From Stenotrophomonas rhizophila (GTDB lineage: Bacteria > Pseudomonadota > Gammaproteobacteria > Xanthomonadales > Xanthomonadaceae): a stretch of DNA of 64,000 nt. Shown piece after piece: positions 1 to 7,731 of this stretch. Location of the stretch: the NCBI RefSeq assembly GCF_001704155.1, contig NZ_CP016294.1:2353501-2417500 (forward strand). Direction: 5' to 3'. Under the pieces are notes generated by a model. That model was not told where the DNA came from, made no database searches, and saw nothing but the letters and a program-made list of their open reading frames with translations. Numbering within the stretch: the stretch's first letter is position 1; each line of letters opens with the position of its first letter. Both the position numbers and the translations under genes were made by a program.

Positions 1-980
1 TCCAGCCGCTCGGCGAGGCCATCCACGGTGGCGCCGATGTCCCCGATCACCTCGATATCCGGGTGGTAGACCTGTTCGACCGTGGCGGACTGGAAGCCGA
101 CATGGATGACCTTGGGCCCACCCTTGCCCTTCATCAGGAACGGCGGCTTCTCAACGGTGTCGTGGCCGATGGCGATGATCAGGTCGGCGCGCGCCACGGC
201 CTCGTGGACGTAGTCGCCTTCGGAAAGCGCGGCGGTGCCCATATACAGGTTGGAGCCGCCGGTCACCGCGCCCTTGCCCATCTGGGTGTTGAAGAACGGC
301 AGCCGGGTGCGCGCCACGAACGTGGAGAGCGATTCGGTCAGCCACGGGCGACTGCAGGCCGCGCCGATCATCACCAGCGGACGCTTGGCGGCCAGGATGG
401 CTTCCGCGGCCCGGTCGAGCGCGGCGGCGTGGGCGATGGGGCGCTCCAGCGGGTGGACCGGAATGACTGGAATGTCGTCCACTTCCTCGCCGGCGATGTC
501 CTCTGGCAGCTCCAGATGGACCGGGCCCGGCCGCTCTTCCATGGCCACGCGGAAGGCATCCCGCACGGTAGCCGGGATCGCCGCTGCGCTGACGATCTGT
601 CGCGTCATTTTCGTGAGCGGCTTCATCGAGGCCACGATATCCACGATCTGGAACCGGGCCTGCTTGGCGCTCATCACTGCCTTCTGGCCGGTGATAAGGA
701 TCATCGGCCAGGCGCCCAGGTGGGCGTAAGCCGCGCCCGTGGAGAAGTTCAGCGCGCCAGGGCCGAGGGTGGCCAGGCAGACGCCCGGCCTGCCGGTGAG
801 GCGGCCGTGGGTGGCGGCCATGAAGGCGGCCGCCTGTTCGTGCCGGGTGAGGACCAGCTCGATGCTGGAGTTGCGAAGGGATTCCAGGAAGTCGAGGTTT
901 TCCTCGCCCGGAACGCCGAAGATGCGGTCCACGCCCTCGTTTTCGAGTGCGGCGACCAGCAGGTCTGAGCCCTTGGGCAT
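1..980 (-). CDS. Acetolactate synthase large subunit-like TPP enzyme (5' part, truncated by window edge)
   Basis: This is a thiamine-diphosphate enzyme read from ATG 980 leftwards and open at base 1, so about 326 N-terminal residues are visible of an expected ~550. The start MPKGSDLLVAALENEGV, the GVPGEENLDFLESL stretch and the catalytic-glutamate region LTRHEQAAAFMA are those of the acetolactate synthase/pyruvate oxidase Pyr domain, followed by GPGALNF and a central domain with IAIGHDTVEKP. The family condenses two pyruvates to acetolactate in the cytoplasm. No small regulatory subunit (ilvN) gene lies upstream, which fits a stand-alone catabolic-type or uncharacterised TPP enzyme rather than the biosynthetic IlvB. 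The C-terminal TPP/Mg-binding GDG motif lies outside the window, so substrate cannot be settled. Confidence 0.9.
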   Translation of the reverse strand, partial: MPKGSDLLVAALENEGVDRIFGVPGEENLDFLESLRNSSIELVLTRHEQAAAFMAATHGRLTGRPGVCLATLGPGALNFSTGAAYAHLGAWPMILITGQKAVMSAKQARFQIVDIVASMKPLTKMTRQIVSAAAIPATVRDAFRVAMEERPGPVHLELPEDIAGEEVDDIPVIPVHPLERPIAHAAALDRAAEAILAAKRPLVMIGAACSRPWLTESLSTFVARTRLPFFNTQMGKGAVTGGSNLYMGTAALSEGDYVHEAVARADLIIAIGHDTVEKPPFLMKGKGGPKVIHVGFQSATVEQVYHPDIEVIGDIGATVDGLAERL

Positions 981-1190
981 TGCGTCGATCCTTGCGGTGA
1001 TGAACTCCGGAGAGCTCGGTGCCATGGGGAAACGTAGTGTGGATCGACTATACGCCCGGGGCCGTGTACGGCCGTCTGAATGATGGCCTCAGCTGGCAGG
1101 ACGGTGCGGTCCATGGCCGGGGGGTTGTTCTGGCGCAAGCTGCCGGGGGGGCGGTCAGCCAGCCGTAGTTTTACTGGGTCGCGCTACGCA

Positions 1191-1196
1191 TTGACA
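1191..1196 (+). promoter_or_regulatory. Possible -35 element (TTGACA) upstream of the small secreted protein
   Basis: A perfect TTGACA hexamer stands about 80 bases before the start codon at 1276. The matching -10 region is weak (GTTGAT at 1215-1220, 18-base spacing). The rest of the 295-base gap 981-1275 shows no gene; the GGCCGTGTACGGCC palindrome near 1061-1074 is the only other structure I see. This is a weak call. Confidence 0.25.
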
Positions 1197-1275
1197 CGCA
1201 TGCAATAGCAATCGGTTGATCGGAAAATCCGGTCTGTCGGCCGCGTGGCTCTCGCCATCCTTCTGGAGCATGACA

Positions 1276-1722
1276 ATGAAATCCTCCTCCCTACACCTCG
1301 CCCTGCTGCGCGCGGCGGGCATCTTGACGCTGGCCATCCCCTGCCTCGCGTTCGCGCAGGCACCGGCTGGCGCGCCGACCACGGTAGCGGCGGCCGAAAC
1401 GGAACGCCCACGCGCCTCGAACAAGTGGCGGATCGCGTTTGACGAGCGGGCCAAGTCCGATGGCACGATCCGCTTCCGGGTCTGGCCAAAAGATGCACCA
1501 CCGCTGCAGGTGGACGTGGCGGTGCTGGATGGCCAATCGGAAAACCACATCGCCAAGTCGGCGCGTGATGCGCTGGGCGTCGCGCTGGGCAAAGGCTTCC
1601 ATGTGGAGACCGACGATGGCGAGGATGTGCTCGTGAAGGCCCGGCATGGCACCGGCGACTTCGGGCTGGAGCTGATCTCGAACACGGCACGCGACGTGGA
1701 CATCAAGCTTCGCCGCGAGTGA
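1276..1722 (+). CDS. Small secreted protein of unknown function (paralogue of the gene at 49070)
   Basis: The product has 148 residues. ATG 1276 is chosen because GGAG at 1265-1268 sits seven bases upstream; ATG 1270 is in frame but too close to that Shine-Dalgarno site. Residues 1-29 form a Sec signal peptide (basic start, hydrophobic AGILTLAIPCLAFA, AQA cleavage site), so the mature protein is periplasmic or secreted. The mature part has the pattern WRIAF, SDGTIRFRVW, SARDAL, DDGEDVLV, NTARDVDI. The same pattern without gaps, in a protein of exactly the same length, occurs at 49070-49516. I do not recognise a named domain. It stands alone, followed by the YegP gene 94 bases on. Confidence 0.8.
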   Translation: MKSSSLHLALLRAAGILTLAIPCLAFAQAPAGAPTTVAAAETERPRASNKWRIAFDERAKSDGTIRFRVWPKDAPPLQVDVAVLDGQSENHIAKSARDALGVALGKGFHVETDDGEDVLVKARHGTGDFGLELISNTARDVDIKLRRE

Positions 1723-1816
1723 GCGGCCAAGCGCGGACGTCGGTTTCAGGATAGACACCCGCCAGCGCATGCAACACATTGCCTGCGCCATTCCTGGCGA
1801 GACAGGTGGAGGTCCC

Positions 1817-2146
1817 ATGGCTGCCAAGTTCCTGTTGACCCGCTCCGGCCCCCAGTTCCTTTTCGTGCTCAAGGCAGGCAATGGCGAGCCCATCCTGCAC
1901 AGCGAACGCTACACCACCAAGCAGAGCGCGCAGAACGGCATTGAATCGGTGCGGAAGAATTCGCCGGCCGACAGCCGCTACGAGCGCAAGAACGCCAGCA
2001 ACGGCGAACCGATGTTCAACCTCAAGGCAGGAAATGGCGAGGTGATCGGCACCAGCGAGCGCTACTCGACCACGACCGCACGCGATGGCGGGATCGAATC
2101 GGTGAAAGCCAACGCGCCTGCGGCGCCTGTGGATGATCAGACCTGA
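1817..2146 (+). CDS. YegP family protein (tandem DUF1508)
   Basis: The product has 109 residues and two copies of the short YegP/DUF1508 unit: first copy LKAGNGEPILHSERYTTK followed by NGIESV, second copy LKAGNGEVIGTSERYSTT followed by GGIESV. The family folds as a small beta-alpha unit and is common in proteobacteria; its biochemical role is not established. ATG 1817 is preferred over the upstream in-frame ATG 1769 because AGGTGGAGG (1804-1812) precedes it at good spacing. It is convergent with the esterase gene, 22 bases apart. Confidence 0.88.
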   Translation: MAAKFLLTRSGPQFLFVLKAGNGEPILHSERYTTKQSAQNGIESVRKNSPADSRYERKNASNGEPMFNLKAGNGEVIGTSERYSTTTARDGGIESVKANAPAAPVDDQT

Positions 2147-2157
2147 CCCTCCACAGG
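2126..2157. terminator. Possible bidirectional terminator hairpin between convergent genes
   Basis: CCTGTGGA (2126-2133) and TCCACAGG (2150-2157) are perfect 8-base inverted arms with a 16-base loop, spanning the stop codon of the YegP gene and ending just before the stop of the convergent esterase. There is no T-run on either side, so an intrinsic terminator is only a possibility. Confidence 0.3.
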
Positions 2158-2168
2158 CCGTGATCCCG

Positions 2169-3143
2169 TCAGCCGCCCGGCTGCTTGCCAAGCAGATACT
2201 TCAGCCCGTGCGTCAGCCCGCGCGGGGCCACGCTCAGGTGGTCCTCGTCCTTGAGCACGTCCAGCTTCAGGCGCAGTGACGGGTAGTTGTGCGCGCGCAG
2301 CGCGGTCTGCATGTTCTTCGCATCGGCCACCATGTCCGCGTCGTTGCCGAAGGCCGGCGTTTCACGCTCGCCGACATACATGTACACCGATGCCTTCAGA
2401 TCGTTGTGGCTGCCTGCGTAGTCCTTCTCGAACCGCGACATGACATTGCGGTCGTACCAGAACGATGGGCTGCCCACGATGTAGCCGGCAAACATGCCCG
2501 GGTCGGTAAACAGGATCTGGGTGCCCAGCAACGCGCCGTAGGAGTGGCCCAGCAGCAGGCGCCGGCTTTCGTCGGTGCGGTAGCGGCCAGCCACGAACGG
2601 CAGCGCCTGCTCGCGCAGGTAGGCGATGTAAGGCGCGGCGCCCCCATGCACCGCGTCGGCCGGTGCGCTGCTGGGGCCGTTGGGTGTCGGGGTATAGTCG
2701 CGGCGGCGGCTGGGCATGCCTTCGTCGCCCACCGAATAGGACAGGCCCACCAGGATGAACTCTTCCAGCTTGGGGCCTTCCACGTTCAGTCGCCGGCCGA
2801 TCTGCCGCGCCAGCGGAAACGCGTAGTCGGCATCGGTGACATAGAGGACCGGGTATCTGCGCTCCGGGCTGTCCGCGTAGGACGCCGGCAGCGCAACGAA
2901 CACCTGGTACGTCCGCCCGGAAACCGGGTCGGGAACATTCCAGACTTCGCTTCCCACCACTTCATAAGGCGCGCCGTCGCCACGCTGGCCGCCCAGGGCC
3001 GAAGCCTTGGCCGGTATCGTCGGGGCCGCCAACGGCGCTTCGGCGAGCGGCTTGGAGTCCGGGGTCTCAGGCGTCTTGGCACACCCGGTGAGAATCAGTG
3101 CAAGCAGCACGCCTGTAACCAGTTTGTTCAACGCTCTCTCCAT
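2169..3143 (-). CDS. Lipoprotein alpha/beta esterase, siderophore-esterase (IroE/Fes-like) family
   Basis: The product has 324 residues from ATG 3143, chosen because it starts a clean lipoprotein signal: MERALNKL, hydrophobic GVLLALIL and lipobox LTGC. A longer in-frame ORF upstream lacks this. After a Pro/Ala linker comes a PF00756-type esterase: SGRTYQVFVALPASY, PVLYVTDADYAF, nucleophile elbow GHSYGALLG with Ser at the GxSxG centre, and a C-terminal EDHLSV carrying the likely catalytic His. Family members hydrolyse ferric-siderophore esters or other small esters. No siderophore synthesis or receptor gene is adjacent, so the substrate is unknown. Confidence 0.85.
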   Translation of the reverse strand: MERALNKLVTGVLLALILTGCAKTPETPDSKPLAEAPLAAPTIPAKASALGGQRGDGAPYEVVGSEVWNVPDPVSGRTYQVFVALPASYADSPERRYPVLYVTDADYAFPLARQIGRRLNVEGPKLEEFILVGLSYSVGDEGMPSRRRDYTPTPNGPSSAPADAVHGGAAPYIAYLREQALPFVAGRYRTDESRRLLLGHSYGALLGTQILFTDPGMFAGYIVGSPSFWYDRNVMSRFEKDYAGSHNDLKASVYMYVGERETPAFGNDADMVADAKNMQTALRAHNYPSLRLKLDVLKDEDHLSVAPRGLTHGLKYLLGKQPGG

Positions 3144-3255
3144 GATGTTGCAGACAAAATCGTCCAGAACGCCAATCCGCGATGCTGGGTCTGCGTGGCG
3201 CTCACGCCAACGAGTGTATTGAATGGCCATTGGTACACACAACAAGGGTCTTGCC

Positions 3256-4677
3256 ATGTCCAACCCCTCTTCCGCGCAGGGTCCCGCCGCTGCCGCCCGC
3301 GACTTCGATGCCATCATCATCGGCACCGGCCAGGCGGGACCCTCACTCGCCGGGCGGCTGGACGCGGCCGGTATGCGCGTGGCCATCATCGAGCGTCATC
3401 TGGTGGGCGGCACCTGCGTCAACACGGGCTGCAAGCCGACCAAGACGCTGGTGGCCAGCGCGTATGCCGCGCAGATGGCGCGGCGTGGTGCTGAGTACGG
3501 CTTCAGCGCCGGACCGGTCAGCGTGGATATGACCGTGGTCGAGGCCCGCGCCCGCAAAGTGATCATGGATTCGCGCAAGGGCAATGAAGACTGGCTTGCC
3601 GGGATGGCCAATGTGGAGCTGATCCGTGGCCACGCCCGCTTCGATGGGCCCGGCGCCATCGTGGTCAACGGCGAGCGGCTTACCGCGCCGCGGATCTTCA
3701 TCAACGTGGGCGGGCGTGCAGCGGTGCCGGAGATGCCCGGCCTGCAGGACGTTCCGTACCTGACCAACAGCAGCATCGTGGCGCTGGATGCCCTGCCCGC
3801 CCATCTGGTGGTGGTGGGCGGCAGCTACATCGGGCTGGAGTTCGCACAGATGTACCGGCGCTTCGGCGCGCAGGTGACGATCCTCGAGCGGGGTGAGCGC
3901 TTGATCGCGCGCGAGGACGCCGATGTATCGGAGGCGGTACGCGGCATCCTGGAGGATGAGGGCATCGAGGTGCATACCGGCGCGGACAGGATCGCGTTCG
4001 AGCGCGTGGACGATGACATCGCCGTTTCCTTCCAGGCCGGCGGCAAGGATGCGCGCGTGGTCGGCAGCCACGTCCTGATGGCGATCGGGCGCCGGCCCAA
4101 TACGGAGGACCTGGGCCTGGACACCGCCGGCATCGAGCGCGACGAACGTGGGTACATCACGGTGGATGACCACCTGCAGACCTCGGCGCCCGGTGTCTGG
4201 GCGCTGGGTGACTGCAACGGCCGTGGGGCGTTCACCCATACCGCCTACAACGACTTCGAGATCGTCGCCGCCAACCTGCTGGATGGCGAGGACCGCCGGG
4301 TCAGCAGCCGGGTGACCGGCTACGCGCTGTACATCGACCCGCCGCTGGGCCGGGCGGGCATGTCCGAGGCCGAGGCGATGAAGTCCGGCCGCCCCCTGCT
4401 GTTCTCCAAGCGGCCCATGACCCGCGTCGGTCGTGCGGTGGAAAAAGGGGAGTCCAAGGGCTTCATGAAGGTGGTGGCCGATGCCGAAACCCGGCGGATC
4501 CTGGGCGCGGCGATCCTTGGCACTGGCGGCGATGAGGCCATCCACGGCATCCTCGACATGATCAGTGCCGACCGGCCGCTGGATGAGCTGCGCTGGGCGG
4601 TGCCGATCCACCCCACGGTTTCCGAATTGATTCCCACGCTGCTGGTCGATCTTGCGCCGGCACCTGACCGAGGATGA
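3256..4677 (+). CDS. MerA-like FAD/NAD(P) pyridine nucleotide-disulfide oxidoreductase
   Basis: The product has 473 residues from ATG 3256 (AAGGG upstream; ATG 3223 is an in-frame alternative). It is a complete class-I disulfide oxidoreductase: FAD-binding IIIGTGQAGPSLAGRL, redox-active pair GGTCVNTGCKPTK, NAD(P) Rossmann VVVGGSYIGLEFAQ, second FAD motif GVWALGDCNG, and the C-terminal His-Glu pair HPTVSELIPT. It looks like the mercuric-reductase/RclA branch, but the N-terminal heavy-metal domain and the C-terminal vicinal cysteines of true MerA are absent, and no merR, merT or merP is nearby. A hypothiocyanite/thiol stress or general oxidoreductase role is more likely than mercury reduction. 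Its stop codon overlaps the next start (ATGA at 4674-4677). Confidence 0.9.
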   Translation: MSNPSSAQGPAAAARDFDAIIIGTGQAGPSLAGRLDAAGMRVAIIERHLVGGTCVNTGCKPTKTLVASAYAAQMARRGAEYGFSAGPVSVDMTVVEARARKVIMDSRKGNEDWLAGMANVELIRGHARFDGPGAIVVNGERLTAPRIFINVGGRAAVPEMPGLQDVPYLTNSSIVALDALPAHLVVVGGSYIGLEFAQMYRRFGAQVTILERGERLIAREDADVSEAVRGILEDEGIEVHTGADRIAFERVDDDIAVSFQAGGKDARVVGSHVLMAIGRRPNTEDLGLDTAGIERDERGYITVDDHLQTSAPGVWALGDCNGRGAFTHTAYNDFEIVAANLLDGEDRRVSSRVTGYALYIDPPLGRAGMSEAEAMKSGRPLLFSKRPMTRVGRAVEKGESKGFMKVVADAETRRILGAAILGTGGDEAIHGILDMISADRPLDELRWAVPIHPTVSELIPTLLVDLAPAPDRG

Positions 4678-5810
4678 TCTGGATGCGTACTGCTGCGACC
4701 GTCTCGCTGTGCCTGGGGCTGTGCACTGCCCTGTTCCTTCCGTCGAGCTGGGCCAAGGCCCCGGTAACGCCGGAAACCCACAGCGAAACGGGCACGCTGC
4801 AGGGCGCCCCCTGGCGCATCGACGTGCCGGCCCACTGGAACGGCGAACTGGTGATGTACGCCCATGGCTTCGAGCCGGTCGGAACGCCGCGCCCGGACCC
4901 CTGGCCGGGCAACCCGTGGAGCGAGGCGCTGGTCAACGCCGGCTATGCAGTGGCGCAGAGTGGGTACGCCGACCAGGGCTGGGCCGTGCGCGGGGCCATT
5001 GACGATCTTGAGCGGCTGCGCGCACAGTTCGTGGCCCGCCATCCAGACACGAAACGCAGCTGGATCCTGGGCTTTTCAATGGGCGGCGCGGTGGCGATCG
5101 GAACGCTGGAACGGATGCCGGAGCACTACAGCGGTGGCATTTCGATGTGCGGCGCCAACCTGCCCGGCGATGTGCTGGCCGCCGAAGTGCTCACCTCGCT
5201 GGTGGCGTTCGAGTACTTCTTCCCTGGCGCCAACGGCCTGCCCGAGGGTGGGTTGAGCTCGCCTGCCGCTGCGACGTTGCCGCAGGGGGAGATGGTCGAC
5301 GCCATCACCGTTGCCGTGCAGTCCCGCCCGGAGGCAGCTGCAGTACTGGCAAAACGCCTGGAGCTGAAGGTGGATGAGCTGGCTGGCACCCTCAGCCTGC
5401 ATGCACTGGTGTTCCAGCAGCTGGTCAAGATCAGCGGCGGCATTCCGGTTAGCAACAAGGACACGGCGTATGCCGGCTTTGGCGATGACAAGGCGTTCAA
5501 CGCCGGCGTCCGGCGCATTGCCGCAGATCCCGAGGCAAAGGCGAAGCTTGACCGCGACCTGCGCCTGACCGGCGCGCTGCGCCGGCCGCTACTGCTGCAG
5601 TACAACCTCAACGACCCTTCCGTGACGCCCCGCTTCGAGCCGATCTACCCGGCACTTGCCGCCAAGGCTGGTGCGACGCCCCAGCCGAGGACGCTACCGC
5701 CCACCGGCGAAGGACATTGCGCGTTTACGCCCGAACAGATTGTGGAAGCGGTGTCGATCCAAAGCCGCTCGTTGCCTGCGCGCCCCACTGGCGAAGCGCG
5801 GCGCCCCTGA
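4674..5810 (+). CDS. Secreted alpha/beta hydrolase
   Basis: The product has 378 residues and is translationally coupled to the upstream disulfide reductase by a 4-base overlap. Residues 1-27 form a signal peptide (hydrophobic AATVSLCLGLCTALFLPSSWA, cleaved after AKA). The mature enzyme has the oxyanion strand LVMYAHGFEP, nucleophile elbow GFSMGG (Ser in GxSxG) and a C-terminal GEGHCAF with the likely catalytic His; NDPSV may hold the acidic residue. Substrate is unknown. The last 86 bases overlap the convergent small gene on the minus strand. Why a cytoplasmic reductase and an exported hydrolase are coupled is not clear. Confidence 0.85.
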   Translation: MIWMRTAATVSLCLGLCTALFLPSSWAKAPVTPETHSETGTLQGAPWRIDVPAHWNGELVMYAHGFEPVGTPRPDPWPGNPWSEALVNAGYAVAQSGYADQGWAVRGAIDDLERLRAQFVARHPDTKRSWILGFSMGGAVAIGTLERMPEHYSGGISMCGANLPGDVLAAEVLTSLVAFEYFFPGANGLPEGGLSSPAAATLPQGEMVDAITVAVQSRPEAAAVLAKRLELKVDELAGTLSLHALVFQQLVKISGGIPVSNKDTAYAGFGDDKAFNAGVRRIAADPEAKAKLDRDLRLTGALRRPLLLQYNLNDPSVTPRFEPIYPALAAKAGATPQPRTLPPTGEGHCAFTPEQIVEAVSIQSRSLPARPTGEARRP

Positions 5811-6057
5811 GCGACTGCTGGCCGCAACCGGACGGGCAGCGCAGCACGCGTGCGGCCGAGGTGCTGACGAAGCCCTCGCCTTCCTGCGCCTTGAACACCA
5901 CCTCGCACGACAGGCAGCGCGCCACCATCGAGTACAGGTGCACGATGCGCCCGCTGCACGGGTCCTGCAGCGCGTTCACATCCAGCAGTTCGAACTGGCA
6001 GCTGTCCGGCAGCGGGCGGCGCGGAAGCGGAAGGGGCATGGAGGTCTGCAGGTTCAC
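5725..6057 (-). CDS. Small zinc-ribbon-like protein, unknown function
   Basis: This reads as a 110-residue protein from GTG 6057, or 104 residues from ATG 6039; neither start has a convincing Shine-Dalgarno site. The case for a real gene is a spaced cysteine set, RCLSCEVVF followed about 25 residues later by RCPSGCGQQ, typical of a structural zinc ribbon, and a sensible N-terminal part ending HLYSMVARCLSC. It overlaps the 3' end of the convergent hydrolase gene by 86 bases. I do not recognise the family; it could be wrong. Confidence 0.5.
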   Translation of the reverse strand: MNLQTSMPLPLPRRPLPDSCQFELLDVNALQDPCSGRIVHLYSMVARCLSCEVVFKAQEGEGFVSTSAARVLRCPSGCGQQSLRGAALRQWGAQATSGFGSTPLPQSVRA

Positions 6058-6155
6058 GCTATGGGCGCCGTCGGGGGAATGGCAGCCACTGTAGGCAGCG
6101 CGGTGTGGAGCGCGCGTGCAGCCGGCATGCAGTGCACGCGAAAGGCTTGCTGGTA

Positions 6156-6323
6156 CTACACCTCTCCCAATGCGCTCTTGCCAGCAGGGGTCAGGTCGAT
6201 ATCGCTGTCTTCGGCCTGCACCGCCAGACCTTCGGCGACGGCCCAGGTGGCATCGTCGGCTGACACAGGATCGGTCGCCTCGATGGCCCGAAGAATGGCG
6301 AGTTGCTTGTCGGTCAGTGGCAT
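6156..6323 (-). CDS. Very small acidic protein, unknown function
   Basis: The product has 55 residues from ATG 6323: it begins MPLTDKQLAILRAIEA and ends LTPAGKSALGEV. The LTDKQLAILRAIE start and the LTPAGKSAL end look like the first helix and the wing of a truncated winged-helix fold, but this is only a resemblance. It is acidic and lacks a signal peptide. The upstream GGAA at weak spacing gives poor start support. The surrounding 6058-6155 stretch holds nothing I can name. Confidence 0.45.
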   Translation of the reverse strand: MPLTDKQLAILRAIEATDPVSADDATWAVAEGLAVQAEDSDIDLTPAGKSALGEV

Positions 6324-6495
6324 GGTCGGCGTTCCGTAAGGGGGTGAGCCGACTCTACTTCGGGTAGAGCAACGTGACCGTGAACCGGACTCCCCGGCCC
6401 GGCCCTCCACGTGGGCCATCGATGCAGGCCGGCACTGGCACCGGCACCCCGCCCCCACTATCGTAGGCGCCTTTCCTGCCCGGCTCCGCGCACTG

Positions 6496-7626
6496 ATGCA
6501 CTCCGCCCTTGCCCACCCCGCCGCCTGCGAGAACTGCAGCACCCCGCTGCAGGGCGATTTCTGCCATGAATGCGGCCAGTCCGCCCACAGCCCGGTGCGC
6601 AGTTTCGGGCACGCGGTGGAAGAGGTGTTCGAATCGTTCTGGCACCTGGACGGGCGCATCTTCCGCACCCTGCACCAGCTGCTGCTGCCCGGCCGGCTGG
6701 CGGCAGCCTACCTGGCCGGGCACCGTACCCGCTACATCCCGCCGATCCGCCTGTTCGTGATCCTGAGCGTGCTGACCTTCTTCGTGGCGCGGCTGGCGGT
6801 GCATGTGGACGCAGGTGCCCTGGTAAGCCAGACGCCCCGCCCGCCGGAAGTGCCGGGTGCGTTCCGTGATGCCACCACCCACGACGAGGTCCAGCAGGTC
6901 CGCCGCGCGCTGCTGGCGCCGTTGCAGCAATCGCGTGAGGCGATGCCCGAGTCCCTTCGCGCGCCGATCGACAGTGCCATTGCCAAGGTGGACAGGCAGG
7001 CCGCAAAGCGCGAGCGCGAACTGAAGGAGCATCCACCGGTCGCGTCCGCGCGCAAGCCCGTCGCGGCCAAACCGTTCACCGTGCAGGACATGGCGACACA
7101 GAAGTCAGACCCGGTCGAGATCGGTTTCCTGCCCGGGTTCGCCAACCGCTGGCTGACCGGCCAAGCCGAGATCATCCGCAAGAACCTGCCCCGCATCAGC
7201 GAACGGCCGCAGCTGCTGGTCAACGCGTTCTTCGGCTCGGTGCCTTCGGCGCTGTTCGTGCTGGTGCCGTTGTTTGCCGTGCTGCTGAAGGTGTTCTACC
7301 TGGGCAGTGGAAGGCTGTACCTGGAGCACCTGGTGGTGGCGTTGTACAGCCATGCGTTCCTGTGCGTGGCGCTGCTGGGCATCCTGCTGCTGTCGATGCT
7401 GGGTGGGCAGCTTGCCGCCGTGCCTGGCGCGGGGGTTGTCATCGGCCTGCTGATCACGGCGCTGCTGCTGTGGATGCCGCTGTATCTCTGGCTGATGCAA
7501 CGGCGGGTGTACGCACAATCCCGGCTGGTGACCACGCTCAAGTTCGTCGGGCTGGGCTGGCTGTACTTCACCGTGGTCACCACCGCGACCGTCATTCTCG
7601 CCATTGCCAGCCTTGCCCGGGTCTGA
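6496..7626 (+). CDS. DUF3667 domain membrane protein with N-terminal zinc ribbon
   Basis: The product has 376 residues. The N-terminus has a zinc ribbon, CENCSTPLQGDFCHECGQ (CxxC...CxxC), followed by the DUF3667 signature FWHLDGRIFRTLHQLLLPGRLAAAYLAGHR and PPIRLFVILSVLTFF, the first membrane segment. A soluble, charged middle section (about residues 110-230) is followed by four hydrophobic segments near the C-terminus (FVLVPLFAVLLKVFYL, ALLGILLLSMLGG, GVVIGLLITALLLW, LYFTVVTTATVILAI). The family is a common inner-membrane protein of unknown function. A -10-like TATCGT lies near 6458. It is monocistronic. Confidence 0.88.
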   Translation: MHSALAHPAACENCSTPLQGDFCHECGQSAHSPVRSFGHAVEEVFESFWHLDGRIFRTLHQLLLPGRLAAAYLAGHRTRYIPPIRLFVILSVLTFFVARLAVHVDAGALVSQTPRPPEVPGAFRDATTHDEVQQVRRALLAPLQQSREAMPESLRAPIDSAIAKVDRQAAKRERELKEHPPVASARKPVAAKPFTVQDMATQKSDPVEIGFLPGFANRWLTGQAEIIRKNLPRISERPQLLVNAFFGSVPSALFVLVPLFAVLLKVFYLGSGRLYLEHLVVALYSHAFLCVALLGILLLSMLGGQLAAVPGAGVVIGLLITALLLWMPLYLWLMQRRVYAQSRLVTTLKFVGLGWLYFTVVTTATVILAIASLARV

Positions 7627-7731
7627 TCCGGGCTAAGTAGTTTTACCCAGCCGGCCTGCACCTATTTCGGTGGAGTGGGGATGAGCGCGCCGTCATGCTC
7701 TCTCCATCCCTTGCCGCAGGAGGCGAACGAT

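Noticed and set aside
63..968. Long plus-strand ORF opposite the acetolactate synthase gene (301 codons)
   Set aside because: The minus strand encodes a clear TPP enzyme with family motifs; the plus frame is Arg/Gly/His-rich with no motif, a typical high-GC shadow.
3256..4677. Assignment as mercuric reductase (merA)
   Set aside because: Lacks the C-terminal vicinal Cys pair and any mer genes nearby; kept as a MerA-like disulfide reductase.
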